Positions 1 to 15,000 of a stretch of DNA of 50,287 nucleotides are shown in pieces. The stretch is from Perkinsus chesapeaki. Its lineage: Eukaryota; Perkinsozoa; Perkinsida; Perkinsidae. The stretch covers positions 1-50,287 of the forward strand of contig JAAPAO010000226.1 of NCBI GenBank assembly GCA_013115145.1, in the 5' to 3' direction. The number at the start of each line of letters is the position of its first letter. Position 1 is the first letter of the stretch. The position numbers were made by a program, and so were the translations under genes. Under the pieces are notes generated by a model. The model did not search any database, was not told where the DNA came from, and saw nothing but the letters and a program-made list of their open reading frames with translations.

Positions 1-1203
1 CACGTACAACATTAAGAAGCTTATACTTAGCACGAGTGTCAGGCTTATTAGTTAATAAGATAGCAGTAGCACCACAACGGAAGAGAGTGTTCTGGACTAA
101 AAATCCGCGCTCATTTCCAGTGTATATAGCTTGAGCGATAGATTCAGTTGATATAACAACGCATTTCATATTCTTCGGGTTTTGTAGAACACGTTGGGCG
201 AGATCGATAGATACACCGTTAGCACTGCAACCCATACCTGAAATGAGTAATGTAAGACTATCAAGCATTCTAGCTTACCTGATAGGTTGTAGGTTAAGAT
301 GTCACTACGCATTCCAAACTTATTGACCATGAGCGCACAGAGGGATGGAGTAGGGGAAAGCAAAGATACGTTAATGATGAGGACCTGATAAAGCAACGCT
401 GGTCATTCATGAACGTTGGGTCTACAAGGGCTTACATCAATATCTTTAGCTGTAAGTCCCGTCTTATCCATCAAACCCTGAAGAGCACCGCCCATGGCCT
501 GTTCAGCTTCGTAGCGAGCATCTTCCAGGGTTGCGGTCCATCTCTCGCCAGTCTTGAGGCTTTTAACCTGTTACAAAACGTAACCGTCACGGCGTCATTC
601 ATAAGAAAGAGTTCACCAGGTTTGGAGGAAATGCGGTATGATCGCTGGTGCCAGAATGTGCTAGAAGCTTCCCGAGGAAGTCGATACTCTCAGGGACAAA
701 ATGGTGATCAGTAGCCAACAACTTAACGATATCGGCACGAGAGACCCTCCACTCATCTGGTGGAGTAAACTCATGGTGATCGATACAATAGACACTTCTC
801 TCAGAGAAGAAATAATGGTAAGTGGCCAAACCAATAATAGCAATGGTGGCAGCCAGAGCACCTATGTAGTCGAGATGATAGCATCGATAAGTATTTTGCG
901 AATATTACTGTTCTGTTGCATCCATCCAAGAGCATCACCATGAGTTATATAGGCTACCAATACAGCGACAAATGCCATCATGATAACAGAAATGAATCGA
1001 TACCTGCATTATGAAGTAAGCAACTCTCGAATGTTGGATAGAATCCCTCACCTGTGGCAAGCCACTGTAATGTAATCCTTAATACGAATAGTCCAATAGA
1101 CTTCATCCGTGAAAGGAACTGAAGCTGTTGGCTCAACTGCTTCAGGAATATCGGGAATTTTCATTCCACCGACAGCACCGGAATCTGCTGCGAGGGAGGG
1201 CAT
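1..1203 (-). CDS. 3-ketoacyl-CoA synthase (FAE1/KCS type), copy 1, 3' end outside window
   Basis: Condensing enzyme expected to extend acyl-CoA with malonyl-CoA at the ER during very-long-chain fatty acid synthesis. The chosen ATG (complement of 1201-1203) starts MPSLAADSGAVGG and is followed by a segment matching the N-terminus of copy 2 (YWTIRIKDYITVA). Next come a hydrophobic membrane segment near 850-1010 and the active-site cysteine region (GCSANGV, about 215-235). The sequence then runs into [15 protein letters not shown] and leaves the window, so the catalytic His and Asn are not visible. Several short introns interrupt it. The first 115 bases are almost identical to copy 2 although the rest has diverged. 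Family assignment is strong; substrate chain length cannot be told. Confidence 0.85.
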
Positions 1204-1680
1204 GCGCAGAAACGGGGTAAAAGGCCTCTATCCGCGAAAATCGTCCGAGCTTAATTAGACGGCCTATGATCAACTACAACCCTGACGACCTCGGTATTTC
1301 AGGCAATCAAAGGTTGAGTCCACGGTTCGGAACTTGGGGAACTGGTTACTCACTGGGGGTGGCACTACCGCGCCCCCCCTTGGCATTGAACTTGAGATTG
1401 CACGCATGCCCGCCTCTTGCACGCGTGCGCATATTCAGCGCCGTCGCAATCAAATATTCGCTTTGATTAAGCATTAGCCTCTGTAAGAACGTTGGGACGA
1501 TTCACTTGTTCATGGTGTCTTCGCAATGATACTGCCAACTGTCAACTGCACTGCCCGTTTTGCAGCAAGGTACCGATATGCGGTCTGTAACTCTATCGCC
1601 GCGCCCATAAGTGTGATACGTTTGTGCACGGCTCGTAACGCTCAAGTCGGAGCTCCGCACTCCCTATTTTCGGAGTTCTT
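1204..1680. other. Intergenic, nothing recognised
   Basis: About 480 bases upstream of the KCS copy 1 start. It has no open frame with coding character and no recognisable RNA gene. It probably holds the KCS copy 1 promoter and the 3' end of the next minus-strand gene. Confidence 0.4.
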
Positions 1681-2143
1681 CTAAGCATTCAATACCATTG
1701 TTCGAGTTAGCCCTTCTCTTTCGCCGGGCCTCCTCGGGTTCACCTGTACTGTGAGAGCATCCAACAATCTCAATTTCAAATATCCGTATGCCAGGAGACC
1801 GGTATCTGCGAATTCGCCCTCGAGTTTGGTGTCTCTCCACGGATAGGAAGCATCACCCTTGCGCACCTGAAATACATCTCCCCGGGCTCATTCTCGCCCC
1901 AGGGCCGGGGCTTGTAATGTATCTTTCCCGAACAGTCCAACGGATGTCACGAAGGGATATAGTAACAACGCTCTCTGGGAACATCCTTTGCAAAGAGCAA
2001 TCAAGGTGGTAGACTATAGTCGAGAATCTAGTAGGATGTTGGTCACTACCACCTGTAGCAGCTTCGGGTCGCGAAACTGACTTCCAGCATGTACGATGCT
2101 AGGCGCAAGGACCCTGGTCAGGGAGAAAGATGAGCTTCGGCAT
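1681..2143 (-). CDS. Putative small intron-containing gene, unknown function
   Basis: Not recognised. The terminal open frame (1681-1866) has a protein-like composition (KGDASYPWRDTKLEGEFADT, then LKLRLLDALTVQVNPRRPGE) and ends in TAG. A candidate start (complement of 2141-2143) gives MPKLIFLPDQ followed by a possible donor, and short open pieces lie between. I could not settle one exon chain, so the middle is uncertain. Its start would lie only 33 bp from the start of the plus-strand gene at 2177, suggesting a shared divergent promoter. It could be a degenerate gene. Confidence 0.3.
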
Positions 2144-2176
2144 GTCGAGCAGAGAGGTCTCGTGTAACTAGAGATC

Positions 2177-2459
2177 ATGGCTTCGTGGAACTCCCCTCAA
2201 ACCGTTGACTTACATCCTTCCCCTAAAACGTCTAAGGAGCTCTATCAACCAAGCAGAAGGGAATTATTGGAGCACGGTTTGGATGGTTCTACCAGCCAGA
2301 TGTACATGGGATATGGCGAATTACCTCCATTACTCTTCCGAATGTCGCAACATTGCGCGATAGGTGTCCTTTGGTGAGAGTGGCACGTTCCTAGAGCATG
2401 TGGCTTCCTGTCACAATGGGGCTTTAAACTACAAGGTTTACACTCCAAACTCGAGTTAG
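2177..2459 (+). CDS. Small hypothetical protein, two exons
   Basis: Not recognised. The ATG at 2177 opens MASWNSPQTVDLHPSPKTSK and runs to MSQHCAI. A 31-base GT...AG intron (GTGTCC to CCTAG) then joins EHVASCHNGALNYK and a short tail ending at TAG 2457-2459, about 90 residues in all. The reading stays open and polar, with a conserved-looking CHNGALNYKVY tail and no signal peptide or membrane segment. It sits between a divergent minus-strand gene and kinesin-9. Confidence 0.4.
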
Positions 2460-2657
2460 CGCCAGTGTCCTGAGCGGAGGACAGGTTGGAGCACACATGC
2501 ACTGAACATGCCGTTCATTCTATTGATCTCTGCATCCGAAGTCATGTTGAGTCATCCCAGTGGCAGGGCGGCCATACAATAGTCGGCGAGCAGCCCTTTA
2601 TAAATATTGGAACGGACTCAGTTTTTAGCAACCACTCATTAACAGGCCCATCATCCC

Positions 2658-5600
2658 ATGTCTTTAGCAGACGCTAATATAAAGGTCTACCTACGCTGCA
2701 GGCCTACAGGCAATCCCACTAGTAGAATACGGCCCAGCATAGAGAATAATACGGTATGAGCTCACTCAATGACTACAATTCAAGCCATTTCAGATCGACA
2801 TTACTGTAGGCGATGATGACAGGGGCGTTCAGGTTTGATACCTTGTCACTCCGCACTGCGATATTACATTGGGACCTCTCAGGACTATATAAACAACTCG
2901 CGAAATCGGTATCAGTTCAAATGTGATAAAGTTTTCGGTATGGGTGCTCGACAAGATGATATCTTCGAAGTTGTGGCACGGTACAGGAAGGGAGACACGG
3001 AGCTAAACCTCAGTCTGCTCCTGTGCAGGCCTACGATAGATGAGTGCTTGAGAGGAATCAATGGAACCATATTCGCTTACGGTCAGACGGGCTCAGGAAA
3101 GACTTTCACAATTACAGGAGGAACAGAGCGGTAGGGGAGAGCTCCACGATACAACGGTCACTTCATAACAGATATGCCGACAGAGGTCTCATTCCTAGAT
3201 CAGTATCTTACATCTTTGAGCAGATATCCAAGCTCACTGATGCACAATACAGGGTAGATAGATACCATATATGATCAAAACTGTTTGAAAGGTTTACATA
3301 TCCTATCTTGAGATTTACAATAATGACGGCTACGATCTGCTCTATAGGAATTCTGATGATGTTAGTGAGCTGGTAAGACAATCAAAACGTGGCTATCATA
3401 TCACCAGATGTAGCATAACCTTCCTTCGGTCACTTTACGCGAGGATGAGGAAGGCCAGATACATCTCAAAGGGCTCAGCGTGAATACCGTTCCCAACGAG
3501 CAAGAGGCACTTAATCTACTATTTCTAGTACCAATACAAGATAAGCATCTGTACTGATCCTCAGGGCGATACTAACCGCGTTGTTGCTGAGACTCCTATG
3601 AACGATTCGTCGACTCGGAGTCACTGCATGTTCATTATATGGATTGAGGCTACTATACCGGGTATCGAATAGAGTGATGCCAACTTCAGGACCACTTACT
3701 AGTAGGCTCGGATATCGTACGTCGAAGCAAGCTCCACTTGGTTGATCTTGCTGGAAGTGAACGAATAAAGAAGGTCCGCCACTACCACAGGTCGCTCCCA
3801 TTGAGTCGCTGTTGTTGATTAGACCCAAGTCGATGGTCAATTGGCAAACGAATCTCGTTATATCAACGTGTCGTTACACTTTCTAGAGCAAGTACTCTTA
3901 ATTTCGTCGGCTTCGTTGGCACAAATGACAGGTCATCGTTTGCCTGCACGAGAAGGCAATAGGAAAGCGCAATCATATACCGTATCGTAATAGCATGATG
4001 ACAAGTGTCCTCCGGTACGACCATTCATCTCGACACTGTTGCAAAGCATTAGCTCAGGGACTCTCTTGGAGGCAACTGTCGCACTAGTATGGTAGGGACA
4101 CTCTCAATGGATGGGCGATCACTAGAGGAAAGTACGCTTGAGCCTTGAAAACGCTGCGTGCGCCACGAGAGGAGCAGGTGTCAGTACCTGTCGAGTTGCT
4201 CAACGTGTCGGGCTCATCAAGAATGATGCTCACGTCAACGAGGACGTACGACAAAACGTATAGCGTCTGTGTAGGCGAAGTCAGATCGATCCTAACTTAT
4301 TGATACGACGTCTGAAGCGACAGGTGGCAGAGCTTCAAGAAGAACTCCGGTTGGTAAAGGGTGATGAGCAAGTGAGACAGTGTGACAGGCGTGGGAGTGC
4401 AGATACCAGTATCTCAGGATGAAATACTAACTTCGGAAGACTTGTCTCATTTGAAATCGCAAGTCGAAGCGTTCATTCGTGACGCAGGGTCCAGCGAAAG
4501 CCGGCTTATTTGCGGATCAATGAAAAAGTTAAGTTCGCCCACTGACTCTGCCACGATGGCGCACGTAGCAGATACAGGCATGTTTCTCTATACTGCGTGA
4601 TATGATCATCAAGTCAGCCGGCAGGGGACCGGTGATAGCCACCAGCGCACAACGGCCGAATGGTGGCCATGCTCAGAATGAGCAAGTTGAACAACTAAGG
4701 CTACAGGTGAAGAGCGGCTATGTTCGATAGCTGAGCTTTTGTTCAAGGTGGCACAACGCGATCAAGAGTTAGCTGTATTATTAAGTATGCTCAATAACAG
4801 CAAGGGTGATGATAGTGAAGGAAGGCCGCCGGTGGACAATTGTGAGTGGAAGGATCGGAGATGCTTCAAGATTGTTACTCAGCGACGAGCAGGAAAACCC
4901 ACAATGACTCTACAACCACATCAACACGGCAATCAACATCCACTGGAACACTGCAGGAGTTGGAACAGATCACCGGTTGGCGGCGGCCGTAAGCCACCGA
5001 CCCATCACGCTGTTACCATTAGGCGAATCCGCTGCAACGTTGCTGTTGGATCGACAGCGTTGCTTCGAGGTTTTTCGAAAGTCAATTCGTCGAACTGAGA
5101 CGCTAACGGAGAACAAAGAACTTTTGAGAAAGTTATGCGAAGAAGCGAAAAGACTTGGTGAGATGAGCGCCGGTCGTGAGCAGTGTGCATCCCAGGTAAG
5201 GAGGCGAACGACGCCAGAGAAGTTGTTAACAAAGAAAAAAGCAAAATTGAAAAGATACGCAAAAAAGCCATGGTGCTGGGCCATGAGGGCGATCGGGTGA
5301 GCAGCTTTTTTTTCAGACTAAAAAAGTCTTTACCTGTTGTGGCCCCAGATGCCCGAGGATTGCGCGGTTGAGATACAAATGTGTACGAGTGAGATTGAGA
5401 AGCAAACGGCGACGTATAAAGGATGCGCTGATAAACTGCGTGGAGGTCCTTACAGCCATGGGCTTTGACCGCTCAGAAATATTGCCGGTCAGTCCGGAAC
5501 GATATCGAACGAATCCAACAGATGATGGAACAAAGCCGCAAACGACTTCAGAAGGACTTCGAGAAATGGTACAGCAGCATCAGACGACAAGTGGATGTCG

Positions 5601-5758
5601 CCAGCATAACCAATGAGGATAAGAAAGAAGTAAGTTACCCATGAAGGTTTGTAAAGACCTTTGAAGAGTTCTAGATGCTGGAGGAAGATATTCGCAAATA
5701 TGATGCAGCCAAGGAAAGTATCATGGAAGTTGCTTCCGAGCTGGGAATTGGTCAATAA
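2658..5758 (+). CDS. KIF9: Kinesin-9 family motor (KIF9-like), multi-exon
   Basis: Microtubule motor of the kinesin-9 family, which acts in motile flagella (central pair). From ATG 2658 (MSLADANIKVYLRCRPT) frame restoration reveals more than ten GT-AG introns, mostly 30-50 nt. Visible motor motifs are the P-loop GQTGSGKTF, RGLIPRSVSYIFEQI, VYISYLEIYN, switch I-type NDSSTRSHC, switch II VDLAGSER, SLHFLEQ, HIPYRNSMMTSVL, DSLGGNCRTSMVGT and STCRVAQRVGLI. DSLGGNC and LEQ are typical of kinesin-9 rather than kinesin-1. The coiled-coil tail holds VAQRDQELAVLLSMLNNSK and RCFEVFRKSIRRTETLTENK, which match the KIF9 neck-tail, and ends in ASELGIGQ. One tail junction near 4525-4590 could not be resolved. 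The gene appears intact. Confidence 0.88.
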
Positions 5759-5914
5759 TTTTCCGTGAACTCGTTCGGTTAGTGTTTGGCAGTGTTGTGA
5801 CTGTGAACACAAGTACACTAACAAGTGGAAGCTAGCCGATAGTGTGTTAATCGCCCAATGGAGGGACGATGGAAATACTATGGAAAACATACGAAAAAGA
5901 GAAAAGGGATATCC

Positions 5915-7581
5915 TTAGTCAGTACGGAGGCACAACCATACCATAGAGTTACACTTGAAACCGCTACCGAAGGCAACCTGGAGAATCCTGTGACCGGGTT
6001 GCAGATGACCCGACCTCTCAATGAAACCGAGCTCGTACCAGATAGAGCTGCTACTGGTATTGCCCATATGATAAAGATCTAATCTTGATGGGAGAATGTC
6101 TCGGTCACTGAGATTAAGGTTCTTTTGGACACCATCAAGGACACCACGGCCTCCAGCATGGATGCAGAAATGGTTAATGCCTTTCTTGAAATCAGGAACG
6201 TATTTTTTGTTAAGAACGGCCTTAACAAGCTCAGGAATGGGTAAGATATGAGGAACCAGTCGTCTGAAGTTAACAGCGATGGTTTTGCCGGCGACGTCGA
6301 CGATGTTCTTGGCGAGGAAAACACCGCGGTGACCCCCCTCATCCTGATCCTCCCAAACACAGCCGTAGTCCTTCTCAGTCTTGGACTGTTGAGCACGTAC
6401 AACATTAAGAAGCTTATACTTAGCACGGGTGTCAGGCTTATTAGTTAATAAGATAGCAGTAGCACCACAACGGAAGAGAGTGTTCTGGACTAAAAATCCG
6501 CGCTCATTGCCATTATAGACTTGTTGAGCTGTTATCTCAGTCGATACAACAACGCACTTCATGTTCTTCCTGGTCTGTAGAAGACGTTGGGCGAGATCGA
6601 TGGATATACCATTCGCACTGCAACCCATACCTGTAAAGATGGGTATCAACGGTAAGCTTATTGTCGACGACACTTACCGGAAAGGTTGTAGGTGAGAACG
6701 TCACTGCGCATACCAAATTTATGAACTAGCATAGCGCAAAGTGAAGGAGTTGGAGAGACCATAGAGCAGTTAACGATGAGAATCTGAAGACGTGAACGCG
6801 ATTAGCTCCAGATTGGGCACGTTGGTTACATCGATATCCTTGGCTGTGATGCCAGTCTTATCCATCAGTCCCTGTAGAGCGCCGCTCATAGTAGTCTCGC
6901 CCTCGAATCGGGAATCAGCCAGAGTAGAGCTCCACCTCTGTCCGTCCTTAAGCGACTTAATCTGACATGAACCAGATCTCCACGACATAGACCGTGGTAT
7001 GATTACCATATTGGGAGGGAAGGCGGTATGATCACTGGTACCAGAGTTGACCAAAAGCCTGCGCATGAAGTCAAGGCTGTCAATAGTGAAGTTTTTGTCG
7101 GTTGAGAATATATTAATAATTTGCTCACGAGACACCCTCCACGACTCTGGTGGTATGAATTCGCAGTGATCAATACAGTAGACGTTGCGTTGAGGGAAGA
7201 AATGGCGTTGAATGAAGAAAACACATCCGGCAAATACAAGGGCTACAACACCTAAAAGACGAAGAGTGACGTCAGCAGGCTACAGGAACGATTACTGTTG
7301 TGCTGTAACCATCCGAGGGCATCACCGTTAGTGATATAAGAGGCAACGACAGCCACTACGGCCATAAGGATAGCCCAGAGGAAACGATACCTGATAGGGA
7401 AGCTTTGATGCTAATAGAAGGGAATGTTTATGAGCACCTGTAGAAAGCCACAGTAATATAGTCCTTCAGACGGATGGTCCATGCAACTCTATTCTCGAAG
7501 GGCACCGATGTCGTGGGTTCATGAACCTCAGCGAACATGGGGGAGGTTGGCAGTTGAGTGACGGGCTTCTTAGTAGAGGAC
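5915..7581 (-). CDS. 3-ketoacyl-CoA synthase (FAE1/KCS type), copy 2, complete
   Basis: Full-length paralogue of the gene at the window's left edge. It starts at the ATG complementary to 7579-7581 ([17 protein letters not shown]), then [14 protein letters not shown], a membrane helix ([17 protein letters not shown]) and the thiolase-fold condensing domain. The Cys-His-Asn catalytic set is present: [12 protein letters not shown] (about 6615-6635), [14 protein letters not shown] (about 6150) and [15 protein letters not shown] (about 6040). It ends [17 protein letters not shown] as in plant KCS enzymes. About five short introns lie in the 5' half, and the last exon (5915-6673) is long. It is divergent from the ANP32-like gene. 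The expected role is very-long-chain fatty acid elongation at the ER. Confidence 0.9.
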
Positions 7582-7845
7582 ATCTAAAGGCAAGGAACTA
7601 CGTATATCTATCAGACCTCCCCGAAGGCTGGAGACAAGCTTGTGTCGAACTCCGTTATCAGCGATGCGTGTGACGTCTTCACTTCGCAAAGTAACGAAAC
7701 TCGAGTATAGGACCCGCGTTCGAACCCTGGTGCCGCTGTTTCTCTTCCATTTATTTTCGAAAAAGCAAGTTCGCGTCTCGCGCTTGGTTGAGTCGTTAAT
7801 TGGTTTGCAGCGTTTTGGCATCTTCTTCGGCCTCTCTCTGATCTA

Positions 7846-9421
7846 ATGGTTAACCAGATCCCTTCCTTATTAGAAGCCTTCAAACGCTATGCTAAGGAGA
7901 ACGATGTCGAACATTACAACAAGCTAGAAGAGGTGAAGGTCCACTAATCAACCAATTTAGTATCTTTATTATTAGGTTATGCTAGATGGGTTGAGTATCC
8001 CTGTATTGGGTGACCTATCCTTCTTAAAGGACTGCAATGTCGGGTTCCTATCCCTTAGTAACTGTCAAGTCGGAGCTATAGATCACCCGTTCCCTCAAGG
8101 CACCAAGATTGAACGTCTCGAATTAAACTGTAAACATAATATTATATGACGTCCTTATATCGCTCATTGCAGACTAACAGCCTTATATATACCACTCATT
8201 TGCCTGTTCTTATCCCCTGCTATTCGTTCTCTTTCTCAGCTAACGATCTGGCCGATAAGAAGTCACTAGAGGCTCTGGCCAATCTGAAGGATACTCTACA
8301 AGAGCTTCATTTGGCTAATAATAAGTAATATCCTTCCCGATAAGAGAGTCACAGCTAATCACGAGCTTCCGGTAAAATGGCGTACATAATTATTAGACTA
8401 GCTTATGTCTCATTTCAAATCATGCTGACGTGGGCACTATCCCGGCTTAGTCTCATACCGGGCACGTTCAGTTAGACTGTCTGGCTCTTTTTGGGCCACA
8501 TCTTAAGCCCTTTCCCATCGAGAAGGGATATGGTGCTATAAGGCATTTCGATGACGCTTTCCCAATATATCAAACACCATACTTTACAGGCTGTTTCAGG
8601 TTTGCCGATCTAGATGCTCTGACTCCTCTTCACGCTCTCGCCAACATTCGCATTTTAAATCTCATCGAGTAAGTGCGGTGCTCCTCCTAATGGTACTATT
8701 TTATATCTCAGTAACCCCGTCGGTGGGGTTGAAGATGATGACAAGATGGTTAAAGCAGCGTATCGTGAAGATCTGTTGAAAGCTCTCCCGAATCTAGAGG
8801 CTTTGGATGGCTACGATAGAAGTGTAAGGGATGATTCACCAGGATCGTTATGATACTTTATATTTTTAAGGGTGAGGAGGTAGTCTTTGAGGACTCTGAA
8901 CCGGAGGATGATGAGGAGGAGTATTCCAGTGAGGAAGATGAGGATGAAGTGGATGAAGATGAGGAGGAAGAAGAGGAGGAGGTAGTAGTGTAAATGGGAC
9001 GGGGTATCGAGGCAACTCTGGAAATCGGTATCGAATCTAGACCTTACTTGAAGGGCAGGTTATTGCCCTTTACACTTCAAACTGTATTTGAGTAAGACTC
9101 CCAAATGGCCTCTTCGTACAATTCTGTAGTATTATGGATAATAGAACTGCCCAGCAGATTCCGAATTCCATAATCGACCATGATTGAGAAATCTCGGTGT
9201 CGTCAGTATAAAACCTGGTGTGGTAGAGCTTGGGGACTTTACCGGAAGTCAGCAATACGACATTGAGAGAGCAAACAATCAAACATACGGCTAGCCGGCG
9301 ACGACGATTTTCCCGAGTCAGCCCAACTTTATAATGGTTAGTTCTCTTCCTTCAGGAGGAAGAGGATGAAGCTCCCGATGCTAAAAGGAGGAAGACTACA
9401 GGTGATGATGACGAGGAGTAA
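7846..9421 (+). CDS. ANP32-like leucine-rich acidic nuclear protein
   Basis: ANP32 proteins are nuclear histone chaperone, phosphatase-inhibitor or mRNA-transport adaptors. From ATG 7846 (MVNQIPSLLEAFKRYAK) leucine-rich repeats follow: VMLDGLSIPVLGDLSFLKDC, KKSLEALANLKDTLQELHLA and LTPLHALANIRILNL. Then comes the LRR cap (REDLLKALPNLEALDGYDRS) and a long Glu/Asp tail. The frame seems to stop at 8993. A phase-0 donor at 8979 joined to the acceptor before 9354 instead adds EEEDEAPDAKRRKTTGDDDE and a final E, supplying a KRRK nuclear signal, so I end it at 9421. An intron of about 280 nt begins near 8326. Confidence 0.82.
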
Positions 9422-9560
9422 TTATGCAAGCTATTATCATTCATTACGCTACACTGAATAGTGTAAAGGGTATTTCAGTATTAAACATCATATATCTTGT
9501 GTTGACTTTAACAAAACCGTTTCATGTTAATATCGTTAAAGGAAACTGAATCTATCTTAT

Positions 9561-11955
<2,395 letters not shown>

Positions 11956-12077
11956 CGTGGTGGTGAAGGAGGAGAGGATAAAACAACAACAACACTACGT
12001 ATCCTCATCATCATCAGCCCCCTTTAGAGAGCCCAACAGCTTATCGCGCCAGAGAGACAGTTGCGGTATTTAAATAA

Positions 12078-15000
12078 TTACCATCCTTCCTTACCATCAA
12101 AGCCGGTGAAGCCAGTGAGAAGGAAAACCGGGAAGTACCTGAGAGTCGTACGTGTGAGATGTGATGTGATGGTGCCCTACGGTTTGTCCTCAATTTGGGA
12201 ACACCAGTTCCAAGCGCTAGTAAGCCTGCCGTCAATACAACTACCTGAGCGAAATAAACAATTTTGAAATACCTGGACTGGGAATCGTACCGGCGTCGAA
12301 GAAGTTGTCACCACCAGAGCCGTCGAAAGCATGACGGAAGAAGTCCGATAAAATAATACGATGAAGATTCTCAACCTGACCGCGCGCCACGATATTATCG
12401 AGTTGATTATGATACTTACACCACCGAAGTTCTTAACCAAATTGGACATGCCTGGTGCATCTTTCATCTCAGCTATCTTATCCAAGCAGAGAACCAGTGG
12501 GCCTAGTATCCGTGGGACCTGTACATAAACCATATAGATTCTACTAAGTGCGAAGAGTCCTCAACGAGGACGAGCTCGGGACTGTGGTATCCATGGTACG
12601 TGCATACACAGCCACTTGCGAAAGTAAGTTAAATAAGAAAGAGCCTTTATTGACTCCTTTGTCGCCCTGTGCTCGTCCTTATGAACAAGCGATAGACTAG
12701 AATGATGATTTCTATAACCGTAATAAGGCAAGAAGGACTTCTTAATGACAACTTGAAGGAAGTGTGGTAGTATTATTACCTGAACGTATTTATCGATAAA
12801 CATGAGAGCATTGGGAACGTTATGGTCTCCAAGATGAACGATAGTGCCTGAAGACAAGTACTGTGGAAGAGGAGGGGAGTGATGATAAGGTGGTAATTAC
12901 TTCCAATCCATTTATCACCAAGCTGTCGTTGCACTCTGGCTACTATTTGTCTCATCGCCTTCATAACCTGCAAAGTTGAGGTGTTAAAGTCGAGAGCGGT
13001 ATGACGATAACCACTACCTTAGGGCTCTTCTGGACTCTATGAAGGCCCTGCCCAGTCTGTTGTAGTGTATAAGGGTTGGTTGGATCCAATAAATCCTCTT
13101 CGGCTAAATGCCATAGTCTGTACATATCACTAATAACCTAATAACCCGACTCATCGCCCATTCGCCCACCATTACGGTACCTCCCGCCACAATGTTAAAC
13201 TTTGCAGCACGAAGTTGTACTGTCGAGCGTGGGAGTGTGTGAGCCTGGAACCATTGTTACCTTCTTGAATGGCCAGTGATACGTTGAATCTGATGAAGAG
13301 GAGGTGGTCTGGATGAAGCCAAGGCTGCTGCTGCTGCTGCTGATGCCGAGGCTGCCCCTACTGTTCGGTGACATCCATATCAATCCTATCGGGAGAGAAG
13401 TAATGTTGCATATACTGTATCATTCTGTCACAAGGAAGGCGATTGAACCGCAAATATGTACCTGTTAAACCGGTGCTACTGAAGAGGATGGAATGTATTC
13501 GGTATGTTACTGTGATCGCCTAAGGCGTAGATGCACTGCTCGATGTCCTCTTGAGTCAGCCGAGCGCCTTCAACTTCCTCACTGTCCAAGGCGTTATCGT
13601 CCCCATCACCTATTAGACACCATGAGACCCAGGTTCGAATCTTGGTGATGGCGTTTTACTGGAGTCCTCATCAGTGCGTCCAGAGAACATATAGGAGAAG
13701 TAACCGCCGAAGTGGCCTTTATTCTTCTTCCGTTGGGTCCCCTTTGCACAATACTTCCGCGATAGTTTCCTTATGGCATTCTCCTTCTGAAAGATGAATA
13801 ATGTGATATAGCCCATGTGGGGATACTGCGGTGGGACGTATTAACGCTACGGCCTTCATAGATCGGAAGGAGAAAAAACAAAAGTCAAACAAGTTACCGC
13901 ACGGTCTCAGTGGACTTTATGAAAATCCCACTACGAGGCTGCAATGCGGCAGTGAGCAAATAATGCTAAACAACTTTCCAGCAATCAATATTGACCCAGA
14001 AATCGATTTTACTTCTCTTGTCTATTTTATTGCGTCGGGCTGGATATCGCCTTCGGAATTATACCGACTTTCCCCCACATTACAGCTTTGATATCCCTTT
14101 GAACCTCCCCTCTAGATCGGCCTTCGCTGTATATCTCCCTAGTAGCAACCTAAACCATAGTACTACCATAACTAACTAATGAGGCCACTACTTCTAATAG
14201 GGGATCATCTAGCATCTTCAATGCCCTAGGGCTGGACTGTAGGGTAGAGTAGACGGTCTTGACAGGCTCTATCACTCCTATGTGCTCGAACAGCCCTACA
14301 GTGTCTGGACGCACCTGAGTAACACCTCATACCGCTCTCTCCGCTATACTCCAAAGAAGCCTGATAGAGGTCCTGCTCTTCAAGATGAATATAGCAACAG
14401 TCCCTTCGAATCGACCACCACCCCTACATCTTGTCGACTTACCGTATCCATGAGAAAGTATATAAGTTTGCCGTAGGTAGATCGCATCCTCTCAGGGTTC
14501 AGTAGCTTATACCGTCTACTAATCTCGAATGCCTTCCGATAAAAGTCCCCATACGCAGCATAATCTCGGCTCTTCACCAATGCTGCCCCTTTACTATAGT
14601 CCTCCGCCACTACCAACCCATTGAGTATAGCACACATCTGTCGAGCTCTTATGGCCATTTGCCTGGCTGGGCTGACATTTGGGGGGAATTGGACATCAAC
14701 TTTATCGGTATAATCGGCAACCTTAAAAGGCAACGGGATGACTAGACTCTAGTAACCTATCCAGTATCACTTGCATGGCGCTCTCTACTAGCCGAAGCAG
14801 CTTCCTTTCGTCGTAGGTCAATCTAAAGGCAATACTCCTCACTAGAACATATAGGCTATCATTCACCTTATAGGAACCCATTTTGCCCGGGCCATCATTG
14901 TGGCTTGATCGTCCATCGCTCCAAGGCCGCCGGCCTCTGGTTCGGATTCCTCAGATGTTTCAACGCCTTTATCTGAAGTTCACTTCTCTACAGTCGTTGG

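Noticed and set aside
2658-5758. Kinesin region as a decayed pseudogene
   Set aside because: Nearly every frame break coincides with a short canonical intron, and all motor motifs survive.
7700-7740. GCGTTCGAACCCTGG resembling a tRNA T-arm between KCS copy 2 and ANP32
   Set aside because: Flanking bases do not form the T stem on either strand and no D-arm is present; too weak to call.
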